A stretch of 64,000 nt of DNA from Cymodocea nodosa (taxonomy: Eukaryota > Streptophyta > Magnoliopsida > Alismatales > Cymodoceaceae), in NCBI GenBank assembly GCA_036874045.1, contig CM072336.1, positions 6,600,501 to 6,664,500 on the forward strand, read 5' to 3'. The position numbers and the translations under genes were made by a program. Under the pieces are notes generated by a model. It was not told where the DNA came from. It made no database searches and saw nothing but the letters and a program-made list of their open reading frames with translations. Positions 1-11,795 of this stretch are shown here, one piece after another (positions within the stretch are counted from its first letter, which is position 1; each line of letters begins with the position of its first letter).

Positions 1-1358
1 TGATGTGATTTAACATATTGTCATCAACCCACTATTGAATGAAGCCACATGTTTGGCGATAACATATTTGTCACTTATCCTCATATTTATCTTTAGGTTT
101 TCCTACATTGAACACAGACTTATAGTATTCTTTCACATAGAGAAGATCCTTCATCTTTCCCTTCCATGCTTGATAGTTTGTGCCATTTAATGAAATCATC
201 ATGCTCATATTTACTTCCATTTCACCATAAAGAACTAAACTTTTAGCTCAAGTCCTTGCCCTATGCCCTTGGCTCCATGATGGACACTACTTGTTGGGGT
301 TAATATGGGATCTAGATGGAGTGAAAGCACAACTTCTTCCTAATGAAACAAACAAAGGAGAAAAACAAATAAAACACACAAGCAAGACACACCAATATTT
401 ACATAGAAAACCCCCTCAATGTGGGAGTAAAAACCACACGACCAATCGGTCCACCCCAAAACTTTCACTATCACAAATAATAGGTACAAAGGGTCTTTTC
501 TAGTATTTAACTAGACGAATCACACATCATTGTCATCAACAACCAATAGCATAATACAAGAACACAATAAAAGAAGGTAAAGATATACCTTTGTAGGTTG
601 TCCATGTTTCAAAATTTTCTGCTACCACTGTGCTTCTTGAAAAGTCATGAAACTTGGTAGGAATGTAGTTCAAATTATTGAAAAATTTTCAGCCAAAATA
701 GACTTCATTTCACCCCTCAAATAGACCTTCTACCAAGAGTGCACTCTATAGAATTGCACAAATAAAGTCCTTTTGAAACCTTCTTTGAATTTGACTCTTC
801 ATAATTTTGATCCTCAATCCAATCATTCAATCTGAAGAGCATCAAGTCATGAACTTGCCTTAAATTTTTAGCTTGATCCAACTACTAATAATCATCTGAT
901 CGACTCTATGATCAAGATGGTGCAATAGAAAAGGAGAGGGATGAAAATTACAGCCACCACTTCTCTTTGGAAAAAGTTGTTTTGTTGTTTTTCTCTCCTC
1001 ATCCACAACTCCTAGTAGGGTTATGTGGGTAAATTGTGCCGAGGTCCCTATAGAATGACAAATAACATAAATGGACCATACACCATGTAGAGGAAAACCC
1101 AACATATGTATAGTTTCAAAATTTATTATGAAGCATAGTCATGTACTTACATCACTAGTCAAAATAGAAAAATTAAGATCTTACAAGTAAATTCTCCTAA
1201 GGCAAGAGAATTAATTAGTACTTTATTTGATTGTCAAATGAGACTTTTCAAAATAGTGCACATCATATCCAACATTACTTGTAAAGGTGTAAGCGTTCAA
1301 GAAGTTATAAAGGAGAGGAGAAGAAAATGACAGAATAACATTGGTAAAAAATATATGA
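1..1358. other. intergenic, repeat-like AT-rich DNA
   Basis: No supported gene. The stretch at about 380-470 (a 'gaaaacccc' block followed by 'gggagtaaaaaccacac') resembles the conserved patch seen in the terminal or untranslated regions of many plant LTR retrotransposons, but no LTR pair, primer-binding site or polyprotein frame is visible. The short open frames here look like chance. Confidence 0.35.
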
Positions 1359-2975
1359 CAATAATGAAGTATTTTCATGAATGAAATAATGAAGGTCTTA
1401 ATTTTTTCTTTTAGTTTGAATTGGATCGATGAAGATCATACATTTAGAAATGTTATCTAAGCAAATGAAAATACTTGTGAAATATACATTAAATTTAAAT
1501 ATGTTATATTTGACATAACATATAAGACAAATAATTTCAAGATCCATTTACATCATTTATTGAAGCCCTCCATTATAGACAAATTATATTATTTGCTTGT
1601 ACTTTACTAGTAGACGAAACTAAAGATACTTTTCGTTGATTATTTACTATATTTTAAACATGCATGTATTGGAAGAATCCAAAGGCTATCATTATAGATG
1701 AAGACATTGAATGCGTATAGTTATGCCTCAAATATTTCAAGGAACGGTATATCTTTACTGTTCTTGACATATAGGATAAAAATTAATCATGTGTTGGAGT
1801 TATGAATTTTAGGACTAATTGCAACAATGCAACATGTAGATAAAAAGTCTTACACATTTTGAAAAGGAACGAGAGTTATTGAAAGAGAAATATTCAATAA
1901 TATATGGTAACTCTTGGCTCAATCAAATGCTTGATATTCAACATCGTTAGATTTCTTGCTACTTGAAAGATGTATTCGTAGTTGACATAATTACAGCTTA
2001 AAGAGTTAAAAGTATAAATTCATTCTTTGATGGGTATATTCATTCTAAAACTCTTATATCAGAGTTTATCATTCAATATAACAAGACATTATTGGCATGA
2101 TATAAAGTAGAAGAAAATGAAGACCTCCATACATTGACAATGAAATCTACTTTGGTATTTTCTTCACTTATTGAAATCAAAGCTTTTGAGTCTTATATTA
2201 TGAAAATATTTTTGTTATTACAAATAGAAATGAGGAAAGTAATGACCCATGTTACCCAAAAGATAATTAAAGTGGATAAGAAACACAATATGAAGTTTGA
2301 AAATTATAAGTTTAAAGTAGCCTCAAAATTGTTATTTTGAAAATGAAGTTAATTTTGAGGTTAGATGTTCATATAAAAAATTTGGACATGAAGGAATTCT
2401 TTATCGTCATATCTTTTGTGTTTTATGGAAGAAGCAGGTTCAACATTTACTAGATAATTATATACTACGTAGATGGACTATTAAGTTGAGAGATAAAAAT
2501 AGTATAATTGACGTACAACCACATTCTATAGATAAGTATGTACAACAGATTATATCATAAACCTATTTATCTATTATTGATGAAGATCTAAGTTTTTCTT
2601 TTTTATTAGGTTGACTCTTCTCATGCTATAAGACTTGTGGTCTATACCATTTAAATTAGCTAATATTGGTGGCTATTCACATGAACAATATAGAATAGTC
2701 AAATTTACTTTTAATGACTTATTGATCAAAACACCTAAATTAAGTCTTCAAAGTAAATTTGATAATAAAGTGACAAAAAAATGACTAGTAATAATATAGA
2801 GTTATTACCTAAGTTTGTAGTGAGAGATCCATCTATAATATGAAAAATAAAAGTATAACCTACAAAAAGTGAACAGATTAAATCCAATGTTAAAGTATTT
2901 ATGATTGAAAATAAGAAAAATAAAAGAATGTGCAAAGAATGCATTTAGCTAGGACATTATATTACTACTTGTTGA
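1359..2975 (+). pseudogene. FAR1/FHY3-like (MULE transposase-derived) pseudogene
   Basis: Reading the plus strand across frames gives a broken but recognisable FAR1-related protein. In order there are a segment like 'FDITYKTNNFK' near 1510 (family: FDTTYxTNKYxMPF), then 'LLVDETKDTF' near 1600, 'NPKAIIIDEDI' near 1680-1710 and a Trp-His pair in the family's WHI position near 1770. Next come 'FFDGYIHSKTL' near 2020-2060, 'YILRRWTIKLRDK' near 2460-2500, and a CCHC-type SWIM/knuckle-like end 'CKECI-LGHYITTC' near 2930-2970. The MULE transposase domain and following helical region are therefore both represented. Stops and frame changes occur throughout, so it cannot encode a full protein. FAR1 proteins are domesticated Mutator-like transposases; this could be a dead FRS gene or a dead MULE. 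I favour FRS-like but cannot separate them. Confidence 0.7.
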
Positions 2976-4889
2976 AATACAAGTTAATTTTTAATATATA
3001 GGTTGTGGATTATATTTTTTTTTCATTATTAAATTAGTAGGTTTGATTTTATAAAATCTTATAGGTTCTACTTAGAATGAGGAGAGATTTCATCGTGAAA
3101 ATGAGTAAAATTCAAAATACTAAAAGCCTTAAAATATTTTCTCTTTCATATTTTTTGAAACACCTATAACTTTTTTTTCGTCACTTTTTATAACTTTTTG
3201 AATCTTTTTTTTTTGTTCCTTTCTATTACTTTTTGGGTACACAAATGAGCCTCAAAATAATAGAAGCCACTAACCAATGCTTAAGTCGACATACTATTTA
3301 TGTTTCTAGTATGCTAAAATCACATGTTCTGGAATTCAGAATCTTACTATAAATCATCTAAAAGACTATTGATCTATAGTGTAAAAATTCCAAAAGGTAG
3401 ATTATTCGTTGATACACTCATTTCACAAAATACTTCATCAAAAACAGTATAAAAACTTGATTCATTCGATTGAAAATATGGATAAATACATGCAGTTCAA
3501 AACTTCATTCTCAAAACTAACTTTATCCACATAAACCTCATTTGATTCAGATACAAATTGATTATACGATCAACATGCAACGCTCATACACTATAAGAAC
3601 TTAATTGTCTATTTAGAAACATGTCTCGGACAATTAAAACTCTATGATCTAGCTACTATAATTAAAGAAAAGCCTAAACTACCAATGTAGAAAAAAAATG
3701 TTCACCTTAATCTTGCTTGGAACAAGAGTTCCATTACAAACACCCCAAGAAGCCTTTTTCCCTTCAATTTCTAGCTCGTCCTCACTTGGAACTTTGAATT
3801 CCACATCCACTACTAAAAGCTACGGATGTGCAATGGCTCCCCCAACAAGAACACAAAAGACTTTGAAGGAAGGATGTTGAACTTGGATGTTTACAATGGC
3901 AGTTGTCTCCAATCCCTTTGAACATGCTTGCTTCTTCAAATTCCAACTAAGTTCCAAGTTCCCTAGCCACCAAATCATGTTAAGAGAGCCTCCTTTGTTG
4001 TCACCAAACTTGGGTCTTCACTAACTTAGACGAGTAGAAGGTTGGAAGTGGGGAAGGAGGAGAAGTTGTGGGTGTTCAAGGGAGGAAAAAGGTGTCCCCC
4101 TCTAAGGATTGACCACCCACTTATAATGGGGGGTGGTGTGGTTTAGTGGGGTTGGTATTGGTGTAAAATTACACCCTAACTCTTAAGTTTTTGAAAGATT
4201 ACAAGGAAAACTCACATAATTACATAATAGTCATTAATGTCTAGGAAAATTACAAAAATACATCGAAGTTGTAATCCTTGCGTGCCTTCTTCATTTATCC
4301 TCATGTGGAGTTTGTTGAAATGCTTGGTTGCTTCTTCAAATCTTCCTTATTTATAGCATTTTAACACATAAGTTCCTAAAATTGATGTTAGCTTGAAAAT
4401 CCTATAAAATTTGTAGAAAGAACCTTAAAAGGAGCACCATTAGTCCATTAAAGCATGAATTAAAGTACATAATTATGTGGTAAATAATTGTTGACATACA
4501 CAAACATAAATTCTCAATTCTATCACTTTCTTGTACTTGCATAAATATCTAAATTTTAGTTTTTTTCTAATTTCTAAATGTATATAAACATTTAAATTTC
4601 TATTTCTATTCAATTCCTAAACATATATAAACACTTGAATTTCAAATTCTATTCAATTTTATTTTCAATTAGAATTCTATTTTCACAAGATTCAATTTCA
4701 AGTGTATAAGCAGACCCTTAATGGAGAATATTATGTTTTATAAAAGATTAAGTTCTAATTAATATAACATCATGAATATTTGAAATTCTAATTTTATTGA
4801 ATTCAATTTTTCTTATAATAATTTATTATTAATATATATGTATAAGTGTTAATCGATGAAAATTATCATAATTTATTATAAATTGTTCA

Positions 4890-5190
4890 ATTTAACATAT
4901 TTATTTGACTTATAGTGATAATCACAATTATCACAATTATAAGTCAAACTTTTGTGACAGTACGAATATCACAAAATATTTATGTTTTAAGACAATCATA
5001 TTATTACGAAAGAAAAAAATATAGTAACAATGATATATTGTCACAATAGATATATCTATTATGACAATTGAAAAAACCTGTCACAATATCTCTATTTGAA
5101 TTATAACGTCTATTGTGACAGATGTAAAATTGTCACAATAAATATATTGTAACAATTTTTCTTGTCATAATATTTTTGTTTTCTTGTAAT
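4890..5190. repeat. TGTCACAAT-rich subterminal-repeat-like segment (copy 1)
   Basis: The motif TTGTCACAATA and its complement ATTGTGACA occur several times within 300 AT-rich bases, in both orientations, about 350 bases downstream of the subtilase stop codon. Dense short motifs in both orientations are typical of the ends of cut-and-paste DNA transposons or MITEs. No clear terminal inverted repeats or target duplication were found. The same block recurs at 11100-11420 as part of the segmental duplication, so it predates that event. Confidence 0.4.
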
Positions 5191-5541
5191 GCATGTAGAA
5201 GTTAGTTTGCATTTATATATAAGTTTTTCCTAATTTAGTCTTGAATTAAATTAAATAACGATTCCATTTCTTCTCTCTTTTCTCGTTCCCTCTGTAAAAG
5301 AGATAATAAACAGCAAACGTATAACATTCTAGATAAGGAAGAAAATGCACGTTCGAAATCTTTTAAAAACATACATCCAAATACATGACATATTTATTTT
5401 TATAACACGCATACACCGAGAGATACAATCACTCGTAGTACACATTACAACAACTCATGCTCGCCAACAAATCCAATTCAAACGCTCTTGAAAAACATTT
5501 ATTTTTGGACAATGATTACCATCGATTGACGATGACAATGA

Positions 5542-7362
5542 TTAGCACACCTGAACAACCATAGGACTCTTAACTCGAACAAGCCCATCCATGGAAATCC
5601 ATTCGAAGTAACCATTCAAATTACAACATGAGGATTTCGGCACTGCGGTTCTGTTGAGAGCCACGCTGATGGAGAACGTCATCTTTTCATCAACTGTAGT
5701 GAACTTAAGCCTCATTGGTGTAACTCTCACTATAATACCTGATGGGGGGACGACGCTTAAAGTGTATGCTGAGTTTGCCTCCCCAACGTTGGTCACCGTC
5801 CGCCGCACCGTGCGACGGAATTTGTTAGAGACATCCAACGACACCACAAGGGATGGGTAGTTCAAGTCGGCGCTCTGTAGTTTCTTTATATTCATGCAGT
5901 TGGTGGAGCTTTTGGTTATGATGGAAACCTGTGCGTCTGTGTATCCCAACCCACAGAGGTAGGCGGTGTATTCGTCTACTTGGGTGTCATACACGAGCCC
6001 TGGATTGTTTGCCTTGATCGGGTTGACATGGCCAGCACCCATCGCATAGAAGTCCGCCGGGGTTAGTTTGTATAGGTCAAGGATTGCTTCACCTTTCTGG
6101 TTGGTTGTGTCTGCAGTTGTGATGATGGCAGATTTGATCATTGCAGGCGACCATTGTGGGTGAGAACTCTTGAGGAGTGCGGCGATGCCACTGAGATGAG
6201 GGCAGGCCATGGAGGTTCCACTGATCATGTTGAATGGCGGTGTCAGGTGGAATGGGCCGACGGATGTGGGCCATGCTGCCAACACATTCATCCCAGGGCC
6301 TACTATGTCTGGCTTCACAAATCCAGGTACTGCATTACTCGGACCTCGAGAGGAGAAAGTAGCTACCGCTGGAGCGACAGCCCTACCCATCTCTCCTATC
6401 TCCGTTCCCATGAATGCCAGGGTTGTGGTTGGGTTGGCAGACAAGTTTATATATTCTTGGATGAGTAGGCCATCAAAGTTGTTCACGTTTATGGTAGCAA
6501 TTGGAGTCGCTTCCGCATACAGGTCGAAACCCCGAGATTTGGGGTTCATCACGATCATGGCTAATCCACCTGCTTCCTTGACAATCTCTCCTCTTTTTCC
6601 ATTACTTATCGAATAGTATTCACACAACACTATCTTTCCTTCAACACCAATGCGCTTCAACGTGGTTGCATTTTTGCAATAAGATGCAGAGTAGTCATCA
6701 TTGGACTCTGGGTACACCAATGGTAGAGAGGTGCGAGTCAAATTTGATGGCAGATACAAAGACTCACCTTCCAGCTTTTTTCCATTTCCAAGCTTCACGA
6801 CCGCACGTATTCTTCTGTCTATGGTACTTGCCCCGACTGAGAGAATCCATGGAGCAGCATTCCCTACGGAATTTGATTTTGGACCGCTATTCCCAGCAGA
6901 ACAACTAACAAATACACCTTTCTTCATGGCTCCAAATGTTGCAATAGCTATTACATCCTTATAGAGCGGTCGAGGCCGACCATAGCCCAATGATATGGAT
7001 AACACATCGACGCCATCTTCTATGGCACTTTCGACACCGGCCAGTAATTCTTGTTCATGGCATTCGTGAATACCACACTTGTAGATGGCGAGGTGTGCCT
7101 TGGGTGCCATCCCAACTGCCGTACCAAGAGCGCTCCCAAGAACACTAGCATTGCTCACGAACTGGCCTACAGCGGTACCTGCCGTATGCGTGCCGTGGCC
7201 AATGAAATCAAATGGTGGAGACAAGGTATTAGTCTGGCTGTCATCGAAGGTTCTTGCACCAATGAGCTTGTTGTTGCAGAGGGACCCCTCGAACTCACAC
7301 TTGCCTTTCCATTTGGAAGGAGGTTTAGGCATGCCATCATCGTTGAAGGAAGGGTGGGTCGG
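5542..7362 (-). CDS. 5'-truncated subtilisin-like serine protease (SBT), copy 1
   Basis: An uninterrupted minus-strand frame from ATG 7332 to the stop at 5542 encodes 596 residues of a plant subtilase (S8A, pyrolysin/cucumisin type), normally a secreted protease of about 750 residues. Visible parts are the catalytic His in GHGTHTAG (residues 45-52), the oxyanion Asn in SCSAGNSGP (about 143-151), a PA domain (about 200-310), SSRGP (327-331), the catalytic Ser in GTSMACPHLSG (372-382) and a fibronectin-III-like C-terminal domain. Family homology continues upstream of the ATG for about ten codons (THPSFNDDG, to about 7362) and then meets an in-frame TAA. The signal peptide, I9 propeptide and the catalytic Asp segment are absent, and no upstream exon is visible. 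The annotated ATG is therefore probably an internal Met. Without Asp and propeptide an active secreted protease is unlikely; it may be a pseudogene still open. The sequence upstream is a short tandem repeat, apparently the truncation point. Confidence 0.8.
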   Translation of the reverse strand, partial: PTHPSFNDDGMPKPPSKWKGKCEFEGSLCNNKLIGARTFDDSQTNTLSPPFDFIGHGTHTAGTAVGQFVSNASVLGSALGTAVGMAPKAHLAIYKCGIHECHEQELLAGVESAIEDGVDVLSISLGYGRPRPLYKDVIAIATFGAMKKGVFVSCSAGNSGPKSNSVGNAAPWILSVGASTIDRRIRAVVKLGNGKKLEGESLYLPSNLTRTSLPLVYPESNDDYSASYCKNATTLKRIGVEGKIVLCEYYSISNGKRGEIVKEAGGLAMIVMNPKSRGFDLYAEATPIATINVNNFDGLLIQEYINLSANPTTTLAFMGTEIGEMGRAVAPAVATFSSRGPSNAVPGFVKPDIVGPGMNVLAAWPTSVGPFHLTPPFNMISGTSMACPHLSGIAALLKSSHPQWSPAMIKSAIITTADTTNQKGEAILDLYKLTPADFYAMGAGHVNPIKANNPGLVYDTQVDEYTAYLCGLGYTDAQVSIITKSSTNCMNIKKLQSADLNYPSLVVSLDVSNKFRRTVRRTVTNVGEANSAYTLSVVPPSGIIVRVTPMRLKFTTVDEKMTFSISVALNRTAVPKSSCCNLNGYFEWISMDGLVRVKSPMVVQVC

Positions 7363-7390
7363 TTTTTTTCTACCGCTACTAGTTTACGCA

Positions 7391-7735
7391 TATATACATA
7401 CATATAGACATACATATATATATATGTATGTATAGAAAACATTTTTATTTGATTTGGTTATCACTATTTAATTCCAAGTTACATATCAAAACCTCTATGG
7501 TACGCAAACAGAGTGGTGACTTCATGTACTTTATTGTACATGTTTTGAGGTCGCCTTTTGTATATACATACATATAGACATACATATATATATATATGTA
7601 TGTATAGAAAACATTTTTATTTGATTTGGTTATCACTATTTAATTCCATGTCACATATCAAAACCTCTATGGTACGCAAACAGAATGGTGATTTCATGTA
7701 CTTTATGGTACATGTTTTGAGGTCGCTTTTTGTAT
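7391..7735. repeat. 172-base direct tandem repeat, two copies
   Basis: Two almost identical units (about 7391-7562 and 7563-7735) each contain a CATA/TATA microsatellite, 'gaaaacatttttatttgatttg', 'aaaacctctatggtacgcaaac' and 'gtacatgttttgaggtcgc'. They abut the truncated 5' end of subtilase copy 1. Copy 2 of the segmental duplication has a single diverged unit near 13725-13880, so the doubling came after the large duplication. Confidence 0.85.
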
Positions 7736-8303
7736 ATACCAGTCGCGGTGAGGTCGCTTTTTGTATTGGCACCCACAGCCAAATCGCTATGGGTGTGAAA
7801 TTGTGGGATTTATCGGGGCAAGGGGAAAGGGGAGGGAGGATGCATAATTTTCCTCAAAAATCAATTGTAGTATTTCAGTTTACATTCCTTTTCAAGATTT
7901 GAATTTTGTTAAATGTAATAATTATTATCATTAAAAAAACTATTAATTCCTCGAAGATATCTACAAGAGTTGATACATCTATGCATTACTTCGACTTGAA
8001 GGAATAAAATGGTTTCTACGGTCTGTTGATGACAAACCAACGAACTAACGGTTTTTTAATCGTAAAATCAAGTAACCCCAATTAATCTATTTAAATTTTT
8101 AACGTAAGATTGAGTAGCGAGAAAAGAGATATGATCGATCGACGTGTAGCTGCATGCGCAGAAACGCAAATCAATATATCAATACATAGAAAAATATCGA
8201 TATATCAATGGCCAAATCGATATGCAAATCACGAACCATTTCTTGAAAGTGCCTAAACTTGCAGATGAGCAAGTGGTATGCCATTTCTTGAAAAATGGTA
8301 TAC
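7736..8303. other. intergenic DNA with end of copy 1 and spacer
   Basis: Up to 8169 this matches 14060-14600 in the second duplication copy, including an 'aaggggaaaggggaggg' purine patch. From 8170 to 8303 lies the only sequence not shared by the two copies at their junction; it contains 'ccatttcttgaaa' twice (about 8236 and 8281). No gene is visible. Confidence 0.6.
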
Positions 8304-9527
8304 CAAAATACTAGAACCCACTAACCAAAGCTCAGATTAGCATGCCATTTATGCTTCTAGTATGCTAAATCATATGTTCCAGAACTCACAATCTTATTGT
8401 AAATCATCTGAAAAACTATTGATCCCCAATGTAAAAATTCCAAAAGGTAGATTATTCATTCATACACTCATTTTACAAAATACTTCATCAAAAGCTTGAT
8501 TCATTCGATTGAAAATATAGATAGATAAGTGCAGTTCACAACTTCATACTCAACTAACTTTATCCACATAAACCTCATTTGATTCACATGCAAATTGATT
8601 ATATGATCAGCATGTAACACTCAAACATGATAAGAACTTGATTATCTATTCAAAAACATGTCTAGGATAATCAAAACTACATCATCTACCTTATGTAATT
8701 AAAGAAAAACCTAAACTACCAATGTAGAAAATAAAAGTTGACCTTAATCCTACTTGGAACAAGAGTTGCACCACAAACACCCCAAGAAGCCTTTTTCCCT
8801 TCAATTTCTAGCTCGTCTTCACTTGGAACTTTGAATTCCACGTCCACCAGTAGCAGTTACGAACATGCAATGACTCCCACAACAAGAACACAAAAGACTT
8901 TTAAGGAAGGATGCTGAACTTGGATGTTTGTAGTGGCACTTGTCTCCAATCCCTTCGAACACGCTCGTTTCTTCAAATTCCAGCTAAGTTCCTTATTCCC
9001 TAGCCACCAAATCAAGTGAAAAGAACCTCAATTGCTGACACCAAAAGTTGGGCCTTCACCAACACGAGGAGTAGAATGTTGGGAGTGGGGAAGGAGGAAA
9101 AGGTGTGGCCATTCAAGGGAGGAAGAAGTTGTCCCTCTTTAAGGATTGGCCACCCTCTTAAGATGGGGGGTGGGGTGGTGGTATAAAAATTATACCCTAA
9201 CCTTTGAGTTTTTAAAAGATTACAAAAAAACTTACACAATTACATAAAAGTCCCTATTGTCTAGGAAAAATACAAAAATACGCCTTCTTCATTTATTCTC
9301 ATGTGGAGTTTGTTGAAACACTTGGTTGCTTCTTCCAATCTTCCTTATTTACAGCATTTTAAACCGTAACTTCCTGAAAATTGATGTTAGTTTGAAAGTC
9401 CCAAAATTTTGTAGAAAAAATCTTCAAAGAAGCACCATTAGTCCATTAAAGCAAGAATAAAAGTACATAATTATGTAATAAACAATTATTGACTTACACA
9501 AATATAAACTTTCAATTCTATCACTTT

Positions 9528-10737
9528 AGAGGTGTCAATTGGGTTGAGCCATTGCAGGCCAGCCTGGCTTGTCCCGATCTGATTTTTTAAATTAGGTCAA
9601 GTCATATTATAATATATTAGAAAATCAACCCGTAGGCTAGTCTAGCCTATGGGTCGATTTGGGTTAGGTCGAGTTAGCCTGCAAGTTGATTTGGGCTCTA
9701 ACGTTTGTTTTTATGAAAGTTATAAAATCAAACATTATTTCAATGGGGAATTAAATATTTAAATATAATTATGTACATTAAATGTAAAAATATTTGATGT
9801 AATTACAAAAATAATGTAATTTGATTTTGGTTTTAGAAATAAAATAATTATTTTAACTTTATGACTTGTATTTGAATGTGTTTAAAATAATTAGTTTAAC
9901 TTTATGAATCATGAATGATGACTTGATAATGTTTCAATATTGATGTTAATGTGATGAATCATGATTCATGAGTGATGATTTATGTTTGATGTTCATGTAT
10001 TTATAAATAAAATAATGTGTTTGAATGATAAATTGATTATCAAATTTGGTTTTTGATTTTTTGATTTTTATTTTAATTTAAAATCAAAAAAATAAATATA
10101 AAAAAGAAAATCAAAAACTTTGATTGAATTGAAGTTAAACTTTGATTAAACTAAAGAAAAAAAATAAAAAAATAACTTCGATTAGATTGAAGAAAAAATA
10201 AATAAATAAAGCTAAAAAAAATCAAAAACTTTGGTTAGACCAAAGTTGAGCTTCAATTAAATCAAAGGAAAAAATAAAAAAATAAAAAATTTCAATTAGA
10301 TAGAATTAAAGATTCAATCAAACTAATAAAAAAATAAAAAAATAAAAAGCTTTTGTCGGATGGGCCAAAGTCAAGCTTCAATCAAATGAATGATGAAATA
10401 AAAATAATAAAAAAATTGATCAAATCAAAGTTAGATTAGATAGAAGAAAAAAATAAAATCGATTAGATAGAAGAAAAAAATAAAAAAAATAAAAACTTTG
10501 GTTGGATTGAAGAAAAAATAAAAAACTTTGATCAAATTGAAGTCAAACTTCGATGAGATCAATGAAAAAAAAAGAACTTCAGTTAGACTGAAGAAAAAAT
10601 AAAAAATATAAAAGCGAGTTAGACTACCTTGAAAAAATTTCAAGCTAGGCTAAGCTACTTTGAAAAAATTTAAAGTCAAGTTAGACTGTCCCATAAAAAT
10701 TAAAAAAATTTCAACCCATCCCATTTGACACCTTATG
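9528..10737. mobile_element. non-autonomous hAT-like DNA transposon
   Basis: The ends form imperfect terminal inverted repeats: AGGTGTCAATTGGG at 9530-9543 and CCCATTTGACACCT at 10720-10733, one mismatch. These match the widespread plant hAT terminus type (TAGGGGTGTCAA...). The insertion is flanked by TCACTTT (9521-9527 and 10738-10744), part of an imperfect 8-base target duplication as expected for hAT. Copy 1 of the duplication carries the uninterrupted site 'ctatcactttcttg' at about 4520-4533, which confirms the insertion. No transposase frame is present, so it depends on an outside enzyme. Length is about 1.2 kb. Confidence 0.85.
10080..10640. repeat. degenerate AT-rich minisatellite inside the hAT element
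   Basis: About nine loosely conserved units are built from 'actttgattgaattgaag' followed by a run of 'aaaaaataaaaa'. Unit lengths vary from about 40 to 70 bases. It lies wholly inside the hAT-like element and accounts for nearly half of it. Confidence 0.7.
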
Positions 10738-11099
10738 TCACTTTCTTATATGTACACAAATACTTAAATTTTAATTTCTATGTAATTTCTAAATGTACAT
10801 AAATACTTAAAATTTAATTTCTATCTAATTCCTAAACATATATAAATACTTAAATTTTAAATTATATTCAATTTTATTTTCAACCAAAATTTTATTTCTA
10901 TCAAATTTAATTCTAAGTGCACAAATAAGCTCTTAATGTAAAAATATTACATTTTGTAGAAGATTTAGTTCTAATTAATCTAACATCATGAACATTTGAA
11001 ATTCTAATTTTATTGAATTCAATTTTTTTATAATAATAATATTATTATTATATATGTACACGTGTTAATTGATGAAAATAATCACAATTTATTATAAAT

Positions 11100-11420
11100 T
11101 GTTTAATTTAACATATTTATTTGACTTAATAGTGAAAATCACAATTATCACTATAAGTTAAATTTTTGTGACAGTATGATTGTTACAAAATATCTATGTT
11201 TTGCGACAATCATATTGTTAAAAAAGATAAGAATAAAACTATATATTGTTACAAGAGATATATCTATTATGACAATTGAAAAAAGTTATCACATTATCTC
11301 TATTTAAGCTCTAGTAACCTCTAGTGTAACAGATGTAAAACTATCACAATAAATATATTGTAACAATTTTTCTTGAATATTGTGACAAATTTTCTTGTCA
11401 CAATATTTTTGTTTTCTCGT
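11100..11420. repeat. TGTCACAAT-rich segment (copy 2)
   Basis: Counterpart of 4890-5190, with the same motif in both orientations ('ctatcacaataaatatattg', 'ttgtgacaaattttcttgtcacaata'). This copy has an extra 'ttgaatattgtgacaaattt' unit near 11383-11398. Confidence 0.4.
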
Positions 11421-11795
11421 AATGCATGTAGAAGTTACTTTACACTTATATATAAGTTTTTCTTAATTTACTCTTGAATTAAATTAAATAACAATTCCAT
11501 TTCTTCTCTCTTTTCTCGTTCCATCTGCAAAAGAGATAATAAACAGCAAAAGGTATAACATTCTAGATAAGGAAGAAAATGCATCTTTGAAGTCTTTTGA
11601 AAACATACATCCAAATACATGACATATTTATTTATATAGCACGCATACACCAAGAGATACAATCACTCGTAGTACACATTACAACAACTCATGCTCGCCA
11701 ACAAATCCAATGCAGGCGCTCTTGAAAAAACATTTATTTTTGGACAATTAGTTTGAAAGCTTTGACACATTACCGTAGAATGACGACGACGATGA

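Larger units (their letters stand above)
3252..8169. repeat. tandem segmental duplication, copy 1
   Basis: This block and the next one (8304-14600) match nearly end to end in the same orientation. Shared landmarks in order are 'tctagtatgctaaa' (3305 and 8356), the 'gaagcctttttcccttcaatttctag' stretch (about 3749 and 8789), the TGTCACAAT-rich region, the minus-strand subtilase, and a common right end at 'cagaaacgcaa' (8169 and 14600). Copy 1 lacks the hAT insertion present in copy 2, and carries its own private 172-base tandem doubling at 7391-7735. A 134-base non-matching spacer (8170-8303) separates the copies. Confidence 0.9.

Noticed and set aside
6154-7435. Several plus-strand frames of 80-135 codons opposite subtilase copy 1
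   Set aside because: They are antisense shadows of a well supported coding region and recur opposite copy 2.
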